The notes: generated by a model not told the origin, from the sequence alone. A stretch of DNA of 64,000 nt from Thelonectria olida (GCA_020736575.1 JAGPYM010000063.1:62001-126000), one strand, 5' to 3'. Positions 9,757 through 19,347 are shown, counted from the stretch's first letter. Made by a program: numbers and translations.

Positions 9757-10995
9757 ATGGAGAACACCTCCACAGATCAGTTTAGCCGGGAGTCACCTTC
9801 TACAGAAGGCCTGGAAGCAATTCTCAAACAATTGCTTGAAGGACAGAAACGTCAAGAGAAGATACAAGAGCAGCAGGCTCTGCAAATCGGAGCACTACAG
9901 GCAGCAGTCAGGGAAACGGCCACAACACCGCTATTGACCCCCCAGCCAACCACACCGACCCTCCCGCAGAGCGAGCTGCAAGTAGCAACAGAAGCCACCC
10001 TGTCTGCCGCAGTGGCGAACGTTGGGACTCAGCAGCGCCCACGTCGCCGTCTGAAGGATCCCAAACCCTTCAGTGGCAAGAAAACCGAGTGGAAATCTTT
10101 TAGATTGGAAGCAGAAAACGTCCTTGCAACGGACGGAGAAGCCATTGGAGACGCAACAGATCAGTTGCGTGCTCTCTACGCCTGGCTGGAAGGGAAACCG
10201 AAGAACTCCTCCACCAGTTTTGTCAGCGCGAGTATACAAAAAGGGGTCTGCGATCCTCTCGCCTTCCTGGATCGCCTCGAAGCAGTTTACGGCGAGCGCG
10301 ACCGTAAACAGAAGGCCCTGAAAGCCCTCCGGGAAATACGTCAAGGTGATGACGAAACATTCGCCGCCTTCTACCCCAGGTTCGAGGCAGAACTAAACGA
10401 CGCCGGATCAGAACTATGGACGGAAGACACCAAGATAAACTACCTACAGGGAGCGTTGAACGAGTCCTTGAAGTCGAGGCTGGTACTGTTAGACGATACC
10501 GATGTGTACATCGACTTTGCACGACAGTGCGAGAAAATCAGCAGCAAGATGGAGCTTCTCGGCCAGTGGAAGGGTAAAAACAGGGACGAAGGCCGGAAGC
10601 GTCGCAGTGGTGCCAACACCCTAAAGCACGGCTCGGACCCCCATAGTCCGGTGGCCCGGGAAGACATGATGGAGTGGGAGCCGACGGAACCGCCTGTCAC
10701 CGTGAGCGCCACAAGAATTGGGAACATCAATGGTTACCCATCAAAGAGGCCTGAGGACAGAGACTTGTTGGGCAAGCGAGCCAAATGGGTGACTGCGGAC
10801 GAGATTCAGCACCGTCGGGAAGAGGGACGCTGCTTGAGGTGCGGCAGGAGCGGGTGCAGAATCGCGACTTGCCCACTTGCCGCCCCCATTCCTCCAAGGA
10901 ACCGTTCCGAGCGGCAGCCTATCCAAGTCAATCGCGCCGCAATCGAGGATGCAACCAGTAATGAGTCGGAGAGCGAAGAGCAGGGAAAAGAATAG
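9757..10995 (+). CDS. gag: Gag capsid/nucleocapsid protein of the Gypsy element
   Basis: 412 residues. An N-terminal coiled-coil-like Gln/Glu-rich segment (GQKRQEKIQEQQ) is followed by a basic patch, a retrotransposon-gag capsid domain (about 105-270; KPFSGKKTEWKSF, LREIRQGDDETFAAFYPRFE) and a zinc knuckle near residue 367 with spacing CX2CX4CX4C. The usual His is Cys there (CLRCGRSGCRIATC). Gag packages the RNA into virus-like particles in the cytoplasm. The stop TAG at 10993-10995 is directly preceded by a slippery sequence, so a fraction of ribosomes should continue into pol. Confidence 0.92.
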   Translation: MENTSTDQFSRESPSTEGLEAILKQLLEGQKRQEKIQEQQALQIGALQAAVRETATTPLLTPQPTTPTLPQSELQVATEATLSAAVANVGTQQRPRRRLKDPKPFSGKKTEWKSFRLEAENVLATDGEAIGDATDQLRALYAWLEGKPKNSSTSFVSASIQKGVCDPLAFLDRLEAVYGERDRKQKALKALREIRQGDDETFAAFYPRFEAELNDAGSELWTEDTKINYLQGALNESLKSRLVLLDDTDVYIDFARQCEKISSKMELLGQWKGKNRDEGRKRRSGANTLKHGSDPHSPVAREDMMEWEPTEPPVTVSATRIGNINGYPSKRPEDRDLLGKRAKWVTADEIQHRREEGRCLRCGRSGCRIATCPLAAPIPPRNRSERQPIQVNRAAIEDATSNESESEEQGKE

Positions 10996-11022
10996 CTCCT
11001 GAGGGAAGTCGGGCTCAGGAGC
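10983..11022 (+). promoter_or_regulatory. Programmed -1 ribosomal frameshift signal (gag-pol)
   Basis: Slippery heptamer G-GGA-AAA at 10983-10989 in the gag frame fits X-XXY-YYZ. A 5-nt spacer (10990-10994) is followed by a 9-bp perfect stem, GCTCCTGAG (10995-11003) with CTCAGGAGC (11014-11022), closing a 10-nt loop. The pol frame is -1 relative to gag and is open from the slip site onward. The gag stop codon overlaps spacer and stem. Confidence 0.8.
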
Positions 11023-11066
11023 CCTTAACCGCCGAAGAAGAATGGAAACAGCACGGAGAAAGCAGA

Positions 11067-14000
11067 ATGGATGAGGGCCCCTTTTTGGTGGACGTTCGAA
11101 TCAACGACACTTCTTTCGTGCAGGCCCTTGTCGACTATGGATGCCTTTCACAAGGTATTATTAGCAAAAAGCTCTTCCACTCTCTGAAGTTACCGCGAAT
11201 ACCCATCAGGCCTCGCTGTTTAGACCAAGTAGCAGAGTCCCACAGCAAGCCCATCATCGACACCATCACCTACATGAGTATCGACGTCGACGGCCATCAG
11301 CAAGAGCGTATCTTCCTGTATGTTGTTCCGAATTCAAGCTACGATATGATACTAGGGAAGCCCTGGATGAAGGACAACGACGTCAAGCTGGACGCCAAGA
11401 AGGAATGTCTAGAATTTTGTCGCTCAGGAATACAGGTGTGGAATAAGGCCCAGCCCAGCAAACTTCCCATGAAACAGAAAGTTACGCAGGTAATGGCTTC
11501 AACATTCCTGGCCATGGTGAGGAAGAACAAGCGAGAAGCTCGACGCAAGGGTCTAAGCCCCCTGGGAATGGCCCGGATGGGGGTCTATTCAGTCTCCCTG
11601 GCAGACATCGACAAGGTTTTGCGGCCTAAACAGAAGGGGGATCCCAGCAAGCTGCTCCCGCAACAATACCGAGAAGCGTTGGAGTCCTTCAGCAGAGAGC
11701 TAGCCGACACACTGCCACCCCACAGGCCAGGAGTCGACCATACTATTGAGCTAGAGAAGGATGAGAACGGCAATCAGAAGCCTGTCCCTTGGGGACCACT
11801 CTACGGAATGAGCCGCGAAGAACTTCTAGTGTTGCGTAAAACCCTCACGGAGCTCCTAGAAAAGGGGTTCATTAGGGCGAGCAACTCCCCTGCGGCGGCT
11901 CCAGTTCTGTTTGTTCGTAAACCTGGAGGAGGAATCCGTTTCTGCGTGGACTACCGGGGGCTAAACCACATCACTCGTAAAGATCGCTACCCACTACCGT
12001 TGATCGGGGAGACTATACGAAATATCGCCAAGTCAAAGTGGTTTACCAAGCTGGATGTCATCGCAGCGTTCCACAGAATTCGTATGGCCAAGGGAGAGGA
12101 ATGGAAGACCGCCTTCCGGACACGGTACGGCCTGTTCGAATGGAAGGTGATGCCTTTTGGCCTTACGGGAGCGCCAGCAGCATTTCAGCGGTACCTCAAC
12201 GATGTTCTCCGTGAATATCTCGACGACTTCGTATCCGCGTACGTGGACGACATCTTGATCTACTCGAGTGGGTCTCTGAAGGACCACCGGGAGAAAGTTA
12301 AGAAAGTACTCCACAAAGTCCGAGAAGCCGGACTTCAGTTGGACATCGACAAGTGCGAGTTCGAAGCGCAGACTGTCAAGTATTTGGGATTTGTCATAAC
12401 CGCAGGGAAGGGTATCGAAGTTGACCCAGCAAAGGTCGAATCCATCCGCAATTGGGAAACCCCAACCAATGTGAAGGGGGTCCGCGGGTTCTTAGGATTT
12501 GCCAATTTCTACAGAACGTTCATTGAAGCATTTTCCGACAAAGCAAGACCTCTCACTCGTCTTACGAGCAAGGGAACAGAGTTTTATTGGGATGATGACT
12601 GCGAAAAGGCTTTCCTTGTCCTGAAGAATGCCCTGATCACTGCGCCTATTCTCGTTCATTTCGACGAGAGTAGAGAAACGAGGGTTGACGCGGACTCCTC
12701 AGGATACGCCACAGGAGGCGTTTTATTACAGCTAGATGACCAGAACAGATGGCGACCTGTTGCCTTCTTCTCCCAGAAGCATTCCCCAGCCGAGATGAAC
12801 TATAAGATTTTCGATAAGGAGCTGTTAGCAATCGTGCGATGCCTCAAAGCCTGGAGAGCGGAGCTGGTCATGACCAGGTTCAAGGTCATGACCGATCACA
12901 AAAACCTTCGTTACTTCTACAAGGAACGGGAACTGTCTGAGCGGCAGATACGATGGGCAGAGTTCTTATCACAATTCAATTTCACCCTCGAGTGGAGGCC
13001 CGGAAAGGAATCGGAACTCCCCGACCAATTATCCAGAAGAGTACAGGACATGCCGAAGGAAGGAAGTAACGAGCGCCTAAAGTCACGTTTCCTAAAACTC
13101 TTTCAAGACAAGAACCTGCGGAATGTGAATGTCGCAGCCGGGCAGACTGAAGGAATGGGGGCCGTCGAAACGACAGCCGAGGAGGGCGATCTGCTGGACT
13201 TTGAGCAGGAAGTGCCCATATTTGAAGACACAGAAATGCAGAAGGCGTGGACTACTGCGAGAAGGACGGACGACATCTACAAGGAAATTTCTCAAGCGGT
13301 GGCGGCAGGAAATAGAAGCCTGCCAACGAGTGCCGCCGGTACCCATGTTAGCATATCGGAGTGTCTACTTGACAAACGAGGGCTCTTGCACTTCAGAAAC
13401 CGACTTTGGATTCCGAACAGCGAGTCTCTGCGGACGGGCATCATCCAGGAAACGCACGATTCCCATTTAACGGGACATCCGGGGAGGGACTTGACATACG
13501 CCTTAGTTGCCAGACAGTTCTTCTGGCCTGGTATCACAACCGAGGTACGACAGTTTCTGAACAATTGTGACACTTGCAAGAGGACCACCATTTGGAGGCA
13601 GTCGAAACAAGGCCTTCTCAAGCCTTTACCGATACCCGAAAGAATTTGGTCAGAGATCCACATTGACTTCATCACGGAGCTCCCACCCACTGGACGGGAT
13701 AACGCCACGAACCTCATGGGCATCACCGACCGGCTGACAAAAGGAGTCATCCTGGAAGCTATGGACGATATCTCAGCAGAAGCAGTGGCGCGAAGACTCT
13801 TCTCGTGTTATTTTCCTTACCATGGCATCCCGACAACAGTCACCAGCGATCGAGGCCCGCAGTTTGTGGGCGATGTATGGACACACCTCTGCACGCTCAT
13901 GAGAGTTAAACGGCGCTTATCAACGGCATACCACCCCCAGACAGACGGAGGACAGGAGCGGATGAATCAGGAGATCGAAAAGATGCTGAGGGCTTGGGTA

Positions 14001-14768
14001 ACCTACGCCCAAACCAATTGGGGAGATCTGCTCCCAATTGTCACGACGGCCCTAAACAATCGCAATGCGACCGCCACCGGAATGAGCCCGTTCTTCTTTA
14101 CGCACGGCTACCATATGGATCCCATCCAGCTGAGGAGTGATCGTCCAGCAGCTAACAAACCTGGTCAGAAGATTGCCGAAGACTTTGTAGCGAGGATCCA
14201 GGAAGCATCCGACTGGGCCCAAGCTGCGATCGCATGGGCACAGGATCGCCAGGAGCAGACAGCGAACAAGCACAAGAAAGCCGCTCCAAATTACAAAGTC
14301 GGCGATTGGGTATATTTGGACTTGAGAAACGTCAAAACGGCAAGACCTTCCAAGAAGCTAGATTGGCTGCATGCGAAATACAGAGTGGTTGAACAAAAGA
14401 GTTCGCACTCGTACAAGTTGGACGTTCCCGGAAAGATACATCCCGTATTCCATGTCGACTTGCTGAGGCCAGCCGCTACTAATCCGTTGCCCTCACAGAA
14501 GATCGAAGACTTTCGAGTAGGGCCATCGCTAGTAGACGGACACGAAGAATGGTTAGTGGAGAAGATTTTGGACGAGAAGGTCGTGGGACGAGGAAAGAAA
14601 CGGTCGAGGAAGCTCTTAGTGAAGTGGCTCTCATATGCAACACCGACCTGGGAACCTGTGGACTATCTAAAGGACACAGAGGCCTTCGAGGAATGGGAGA
14701 GCAGTCCCAAGGAAGTTGTAAAGATCCGACGGCGTAAGCAACAGCGCTTAGAGGGAGGAAGGGGGTAA
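11067..14768 (+). CDS. pol: Pol polyprotein of the Gypsy element (PR-RT-RH-IN-chromodomain)
   Basis: The first ATG is at 11067, but the frame is open back to the frameshift site, so translation probably enters at 10989 as a Gag-Pol fusion. Domains in order: retropepsin-like protease near residue 23 (VDYGCLSQG, Tyr/Cys after the catalytic Asp instead of the usual DSGA); reverse transcriptase about 240-450 with FCVDYRGLN and the active site YVDDIL (Y392); RNase H about 540-660; integrase with an HHCC zinc finger (HDSHLTGHPGR ... CDTCKR) and DDE core (HIDFI, SDRGPQF); and a C-terminal chromodomain about 1155-1215 (WLVEKILDEK ... LLVKWLSY ... TWEPVDYL) that guides integration to modified chromatin. 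The TAA at 14766-14768 abuts the 3' LTR. Confidence 0.95.
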   Translation: MDEGPFLVDVRINDTSFVQALVDYGCLSQGIISKKLFHSLKLPRIPIRPRCLDQVAESHSKPIIDTITYMSIDVDGHQQERIFLYVVPNSSYDMILGKPWMKDNDVKLDAKKECLEFCRSGIQVWNKAQPSKLPMKQKVTQVMASTFLAMVRKNKREARRKGLSPLGMARMGVYSVSLADIDKVLRPKQKGDPSKLLPQQYREALESFSRELADTLPPHRPGVDHTIELEKDENGNQKPVPWGPLYGMSREELLVLRKTLTELLEKGFIRASNSPAAAPVLFVRKPGGGIRFCVDYRGLNHITRKDRYPLPLIGETIRNIAKSKWFTKLDVIAAFHRIRMAKGEEWKTAFRTRYGLFEWKVMPFGLTGAPAAFQRYLNDVLREYLDDFVSAYVDDILIYSSGSLKDHREKVKKVLHKVREAGLQLDIDKCEFEAQTVKYLGFVITAGKGIEVDPAKVESIRNWETPTNVKGVRGFLGFANFYRTFIEAFSDKARPLTRLTSKGTEFYWDDDCEKAFLVLKNALITAPILVHFDESRETRVDADSSGYATGGVLLQLDDQNRWRPVAFFSQKHSPAEMNYKIFDKELLAIVRCLKAWRAELVMTRFKVMTDHKNLRYFYKERELSERQIRWAEFLSQFNFTLEWRPGKESELPDQLSRRVQDMPKEGSNERLKSRFLKLFQDKNLRNVNVAAGQTEGMGAVETTAEEGDLLDFEQEVPIFEDTEMQKAWTTARRTDDIYKEISQAVAAGNRSLPTSAAGTHVSISECLLDKRGLLHFRNRLWIPNSESLRTGIIQETHDSHLTGHPGRDLTYALVARQFFWPGITTEVRQFLNNCDTCKRTTIWRQSKQGLLKPLPIPERIWSEIHIDFITELPPTGRDNATNLMGITDRLTKGVILEAMDDISAEAVARRLFSCYFPYHGIPTTVTSDRGPQFVGDVWTHLCTLMRVKRRLSTAYHPQTDGGQERMNQEIEKMLRAWVTYAQTNWGDLLPIVTTALNNRNATATGMSPFFFTHGYHMDPIQLRSDRPAANKPGQKIAEDFVARIQEASDWAQAAIAWAQDRQEQTANKHKKAAPNYKVGDWVYLDLRNVKTARPSKKLDWLHAKYRVVEQKSSHSYKLDVPGKIHPVFHVDLLRPAATNPLPSQKIEDFRVGPSLVDGHEEWLVEKILDEKVVGRGKKRSRKLLVKWLSYATPTWEPVDYLKDTEAFEEWESSPKEVVKIRRRKQQRLEGGRG
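14751..14765 (+). promoter_or_regulatory. Polypurine tract of the Gypsy element
   Basis: GAGGGAGGAAGGGGG, all purine, lies inside the last codons of pol and ends four bases before the 3' LTR. This is the expected RNase H-resistant primer for plus-strand DNA. Confidence 0.85.
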
Positions 14769-14967
14769 TGTAACGGGCTAGGCCCTGTCGGACTAGGCGC
14801 TGCCTAGTCCGCCCGCTGGTCCAAGCACTGTTGCTCGAGCGACCATTCAGTCTATTTTGTTGGAGGATGAGCAGTCCTTTCCTACTTTCGTTCTTTTAGC
14901 CTCATCTTGTATGTAAAACGCACGAGGACTATATAGCTGTAATTCACACTATTAGTAACCCTTCACA
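14769..14967 (+). repeat. 3' LTR of the Gypsy element
   Basis: Same 199 bp as the 5' LTR with no difference seen by eye, followed by target duplication TAAGC. Confidence 0.95.
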
Positions 14968-16327
14968 TAAGCACTTACACTTCAGCAATATTACTACATT
15001 AAGGCAGGTGGCTTATAGAATTATAGAAGATAGATACTAATAAATTTCCTAGGGCTGAAGGAATTCATTTACTAATAAAATCACATATTAAAATATCTAC
15101 TCTAGATCTCTTTGATACCTGGCAAGCGATAAAACCTGCCGTTACTAACCAGCTGAAGGAACTGAATCATATACGGGTCTCTTAGCAAGTACGGATACCG
15201 CTAGATATCTCCAGAGTACTATTCGAGGCTATACGGGGCTGGGTTTCACACTAGGCCTTATATAAGGTGTAAGAATAATAGCAGTTACTTTCAGTACTTT
15301 AAGCTCCCTGCAGCCAGACCTTTATATCCTCGTATAGACTACTATATGCTCATACCTTAAAAAAGCTTAAGGAGGAAAAGCAGGCCCTTTTACTAGAGAA
15401 TTTTCATCCCTATTAGCACTTAAAGCGAGATATAACTCAGCCACAGCCTATACTAGAACCCAGAGCAGCCTCGACCCAACATAACGAGAGATGCAATCAG
15501 CCGATAATAAGCACAAGGCGAGAGCCTAGTGCATTTGAGGCAGTTGAAGCAGTAGCACAACCGAGAGCACAGCCTAAATGCAGTAGATGCCATATATTAG
15601 GTCATAGAATGACCTCGAAGGTATGCCCTCTACGGTACAAGGAGCTCTTACAATCATCGTCAGCGGCATCCCCGTTAGCATCATCCAGGCAGACAAGGGC
15701 AACGCCGGCGGCACTATCATCAGGATCATTAGGGCAGGCAAGGGCAGAAAGGGATAGTGCCAGCTGTATCATCGTCAGGATCGGCAGCACAGACAGCATA
15801 GTACAGGCAGCATTATCGGCAGCACTATCGGCACAAGTAGGGCATCGCCGTTAGCATCGTTAGCGCAGGGAGGGGCTAGTAGGGGCAGGGCCTGCAGCAT
15901 TATCATCAACAGTATCAGCACCGGCGCTAAGATATGATGACCCGCAGACTATCTATTAGAAATATATAGCTGGTCGAGATGCTTAGTATAAGGCCCAACC
16001 CCATAAAAGTATTAAAACTAACCAGCAGTATCAGAGGGCGCTGGGTCTGCCTCTACAATATAATAAAACAAGCTACCAGTAGTGCCTTAACTAGAAGCAG
16101 ATAGGCAAGCACTATACAATGCCAACAGGCTCTAGAGATTGGACCAAAGAGGAGATGATGGCGTATCTAGATTAGAGCAAGGCCGAAGATGATCGGGTTG
16201 AGGCTCAGGTAGCTGCAGAGATGAAAAGCAACCCTTTTTCTAGTTCTAGTAGAAGAGGCATGCGTGAGATCTGGGAGGCAGCTGAGAAGGATAGTAAAGA
16301 GCAATAGGGTTTATATTCAACTAGATA
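14968..16327 (+). pseudogene. MULE-B transposase, 3' part (RIP-inactivated)
   Basis: Continues the transposase interrupted at 9509 and shows the same stop-rich decay. Recognisable pieces: EGIHLLIKSHI (the block with the catalytic Glu, here still E), the zinc knuckle CSRCHILGHRMTSKVCPLR near 15580-15630, and the C-terminal block WTKEEMMAYL with a stop where MULE-C has Trp (LDWSK). A GGCA/ATCA-type low-complexity Ser/Ala insert lies at about 15650-15930. It ends before the right inverted repeat. Confidence 0.88.
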
Positions 16328-16424
16328 ATTAGGAATTCATCGCCGCTTTGGATCTTAGATTTGAACGTTACGTGCGACGAGTAGCAGCAACCTCTGATAA
16401 CCGTGGCTGTGCGGTGAGGGATGA

Positions 16425-16496
16425 ACGATTACATAATTGCCGCACCCGGGTGCGGCAGTTCTAAATCCGCATCCGGGTGCGGATGTAGCGGGCGCC
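16425..16496 (-). repeat. Right terminal inverted repeat of MULE-B
   Basis: Inverted copy of 8162-8233. It includes a perfect 20-bp palindrome, TGCCGCACCCGGGTGCGGCA, and a near-palindrome around CCGCATCCGGGTGCGG. It ends GCGGGCGCC, nine bases before the start of MULE-C. Confidence 0.85.
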
Positions 16497-16505
16497 AGCA
16501 GATCG

Positions 16506-16592
16506 GGCGCCGTCTAGGCGCACAGGTCCTGTGTGCTCGGGGCACAGTCCCCCCTGTCGGCAGGCTAGGGGCACAGTCCCCTGACTAAGCAT
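16506..16592 (+). repeat. Left terminal inverted repeat of MULE-C (87 bp)
   Basis: Perfect inverted match to 19348-19434. It contains the imperfect palindrome CACAGGTCCTGTG and two copies of GGGGCACAGTCCCC, so the repeat can form several small hairpins. Confidence 0.92.
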
Positions 16593-16678
16593 CCATCTTG
16601 ACGCAATTCCAAGGGAGCAATTTTCAGGGGTTAAGCATCTTTATCCTGACCTCTGCATCATGTCATCAATCAACCTCA

Positions 16679-19177
16679 ATGGATCAATTTCCGGAAGACT
16701 GCTTACCTCCTGAGCATACATATGCATCCAGAGATGATCTATTCCAAGCGATCAATGACTGGGCATCGCCACGAGGCTATGCCTTTGTTACTGGAAGGTC
16801 CAACAAAAGCAAGTCTGGGAGGCTTACAGTATACTTCACTTGCGATCGTGCCCGTCGGCCTCCAAGCGCCTCAAGAAGCCGTGTTCGGGCAACCTGCACT
16901 CGAAGTACTCTCTGCCCATTCTCTGTCATCGCAAAGGAACTACCGGACGCATCTGGCTGGGTTGTACGACATCGATCGGATAGTCAATATGCTGTACATA
17001 ACCATACGCCAAGCACCCACCCGACTGCCCATCCTGTTCTACGAAGGCTCTCAAAAGACGACAAATCAACAATTAGCAATCTTACAAAGGCTGGAATCAG
17101 CTCAAAGGAGATCAGGACCTATATGCGGCAACATTCAAATTCCATTGCAACCCAGAAGGATATCTCGAACAGTATCGCAGAAGCTCGACGATCATCTCGC
17201 TTTGGCGAAAATACAATGCATGCTCTTATTAACCAACTAGACCAAGAGGGTTTTTGGAATCGTATGCAGGTGGATAGTGAAGGCAGGGTTACGGCGGTTT
17301 TATTTGCTCATCCTGACTCACTTGCGTATCTGCAAGCGTACTCCGACCTTCTTCTTTTAGACTGCACATATAAGACGAACCGATATGGCATGCCGCTTCT
17401 GGACATCATCGGCGTTGATGCCTGTCAACGATCATTCTGCGTTGCCTTTGCATTCCTCAGCGGCGAAGAGGAACAAGACTACCTATGGGCTCTCGAACGA
17501 CTGAAGTCGTTATATGAGATCTGCAATACAAGCTTTCCATCTGTCATTATTACAGACTGCGCTTTAGCTTGTATAAATGCAGTTGCTATCTGCTTTCCTT
17601 CTGCAGTCCTTCTGCTGTGCCTTTGGCATGCCAATAAGGCAGTCCTTGCTTATTGTCGACCAGCCTTTATTCAATACCGGACGGACCCAAAGATAATGGA
17701 GGCAGGGCTTCTTAGGTGGCAGGAGTTCTATAACCAGTGGCATTCGATCATTCAATCAGCTGATCAGATAACCTTCGATCAGCGGGTTCAGCAGCTTGAG
17801 CAGCGGTATCTACCCGCCTACGCCAATGAGATTGCATATTTGCATGCAACGTGGCTAAACCCTCACAAGGAGAAGCTTGTAAAAGCTTGGGTTGATCAAC
17901 ATCTCCACTTTGGTACTGTTGTTACCTCCCGTGTGGAAGGTATTCATAGCCTGCTTAAAAGCTATTTGAATACGTCTACACTAGATTTATTTGAGGCTTG
18001 GGGTGCCATTACACGAGCTGTTACCAACCAAGTCCATCAGCTACAGTCAAACCAAGCCCAGCAGCAACTTCGACAACCAATTGAGCTTCGTATAGCTCTA
18101 TATAGCGCTGTTCAAGGCTGGGTATCTTTTGAGGCGTTGAGGAAGGTTGAAGAGCAACGAAAGCGGCTTTTGGATAAAAACTTCCCCCTGTCCCGCTGCA
18201 CTGGCGTTTTTATGCGAACACTGGGATTGCCTTGCGCTCACTTACTTCAGACTCTGCAAGAACAAGGCAAAGTTCTTCTTCTTGAGCACTTCCACAAGCA
18301 TTGGCACCTCAAGCGCTCAGGGCAGCAACAATTGCTTCTTGAGCCTCGCGCTCGAATAGATGCAAGGCCCGCCGTATCGAACTTGCCAAAATCAAGCACA
18401 AGAAGACTACCGAGCTCCTTTGAGGCCGCTGAGGCTATAGGAAAGGCAAGAGCGAAGGCCCCGTCAAAATGTAGTAGATGCCATGAAGTTGGTCACCAAA
18501 TGAATTCGAAGGCATGTCCCTTGCGGCATCAAGAGCTTTTGGAAAGGGTAGCAGCAGAGGCAAAGGCACTGGCAGTAACAGAAGCATCGGCAATGACAAC
18601 GGCACCGACAGCCCTCGCTGATCAGCCAGAGACTATGACCGGGATCCTGCAAGACTCGACCGGCGGCGCCTCTCGGCGGCCAGGATCCCCTGTTCATGAA
18701 CCATCTCCTTTGCCTGGCCCGCCATCGCCATCGCCACCGAGGTACGATTCGCCACAGGCCATATATGGACGATATGTCGCCGCAAGGAGCGCGTGGTACG
18801 CAGCGCAGCCGGCTGGCAGCATCAAGACGAACCAACAATATCGCAGGGCAATGGGACTCCCACTAAGGTATGACAAGCCGAGCTACGAGTGGTGCTTGGA
18901 CTACAAGCAGATGTCCAAGCACTGTGTCACGTCAACAGGATCAAGAGATTGGACGAAAGAAGAGATGATGGCGTATTTGGACTGGAGTAAAGCGGAGGAT
19001 GAGCGAGTTGAAGCACAGGTTGCCGAGGAGATGGGAGACGATCCTTTAGCGAATAGAAGAAGGGGAGTCAAAGCTATTTGGGGGAGAATCGAAGCGGACA
19101 GTAGGGAACAAGATGCTTTGCACTTAGCTCGTGGGCGCACAGAAGACTGTATCATTGTTGGAAGTAATGGGTATTAG
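16679..19177 (+). CDS. MULE-type transposase, intact (MULE-C)
   Basis: 832 residues from the ATG at 16679, chosen because the MULE-B relative starts at the matching position; an in-frame ATG at 16598 would add 27 residues. Order: a FAR1-like N-terminal DNA-binding region (about 15-120, with a Cys pair and H-x-H near VRHRSDSQYAVHNH); the Mutator DDE core with D228 (LDCTYKTN), D293 (IITDCALAC), CLWH and E420 (EGIHSLLKSY); a SWIM-like CxH (GLPCAHLL, about 520-530); a CCHC zinc knuckle (CSRCHEVGHQMNSKACP, about 598); a Pro/Ser linker; and a conserved C-terminal helical module (WTKEEMMAYLDWS). No stop or frameshift. With perfect terminal repeats it is a plausible source of activity for its family. 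Confidence 0.93.
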   Translation: MDQFPEDCLPPEHTYASRDDLFQAINDWASPRGYAFVTGRSNKSKSGRLTVYFTCDRARRPPSASRSRVRATCTRSTLCPFSVIAKELPDASGWVVRHRSDSQYAVHNHTPSTHPTAHPVLRRLSKDDKSTISNLTKAGISSKEIRTYMRQHSNSIATQKDISNSIAEARRSSRFGENTMHALINQLDQEGFWNRMQVDSEGRVTAVLFAHPDSLAYLQAYSDLLLLDCTYKTNRYGMPLLDIIGVDACQRSFCVAFAFLSGEEEQDYLWALERLKSLYEICNTSFPSVIITDCALACINAVAICFPSAVLLLCLWHANKAVLAYCRPAFIQYRTDPKIMEAGLLRWQEFYNQWHSIIQSADQITFDQRVQQLEQRYLPAYANEIAYLHATWLNPHKEKLVKAWVDQHLHFGTVVTSRVEGIHSLLKSYLNTSTLDLFEAWGAITRAVTNQVHQLQSNQAQQQLRQPIELRIALYSAVQGWVSFEALRKVEEQRKRLLDKNFPLSRCTGVFMRTLGLPCAHLLQTLQEQGKVLLLEHFHKHWHLKRSGQQQLLLEPRARIDARPAVSNLPKSSTRRLPSSFEAAEAIGKARAKAPSKCSRCHEVGHQMNSKACPLRHQELLERVAAEAKALAVTEASAMTTAPTALADQPETMTGILQDSTGGASRRPGSPVHEPSPLPGPPSPSPPRYDSPQAIYGRYVAARSAWYAAQPAGSIKTNQQYRRAMGLPLRYDKPSYEWCLDYKQMSKHCVTSTGSRDWTKEEMMAYLDWSKAEDERVEAQVAEEMGDDPLANRRRGVKAIWGRIEADSREQDALHLARGRTEDCIIVGSNGY

Positions 19178-19347
19178 ACGATCACTTGGTACAAAAGCTG
19201 TCGAGTATCCTCTAGTTGCCGTAGCTGTGTAAATTTGGATTGGATAACTCTCCCCACCCCCATTTCAGCAATCATATTTGAAAGGTAGTCATCGACTCTG
19301 TTAAATGCGTTGGTGTATTCAGTCAGTTCCTGATTCAACGGAAGGAA

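Larger units (their letters stand above)
9510..14967 (+). mobile_element. Complete Ty3/Gypsy chromovirus-type LTR retrotransposon
   Basis: 5,458 bp bounded by two 199-bp LTRs that look identical, with TG...CA ends, and by a 5-bp target duplication TAAGC (9505-9509 and 14968-14972). Internal order is PBS, gag, -1 frameshift signal, pol (protease, reverse transcriptase, RNase H, integrase, chromodomain), polypurine tract. No RIP-like stops occur in either frame although the surrounding MULE-B is riddled with them, so insertion came after RIP of the host element. It looks potentially autonomous. Confidence 0.95.
8162..16496 (+). mobile_element. MULE-B: RIP-damaged Mutator-like element with nested Gypsy insertion
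   Basis: The ends are about 72-bp inverted repeats starting GGCGCCCGCTACATCCGC (8162-8233 and, inverted, 16425-16496). Between them is a broken transposase homologous to that of MULE-C, interrupted by a complete Gypsy element at 9510-14967. Excluding that insert, the element is about 2.9 kb. Many TGG Trp codons have become TAG and the sequence is AT-rich, consistent with RIP (C-to-T in repeats). No target-site duplication was found: the 9 bp to the left (8153-8161) do not match the 9 bp to the right (16497-16505). Confidence 0.85.

Noticed and set aside
10073..10522. Alternative frames within gag (10073-10321 plus strand, 10223-10522 minus strand)
   Set aside because: Overlap the well-supported gag frame and lack recognisable motifs.
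13292..13750. 152-codon minus-strand frame
   Set aside because: Lies antisense to the integrase region of the intact Gypsy pol and has no recognisable content.
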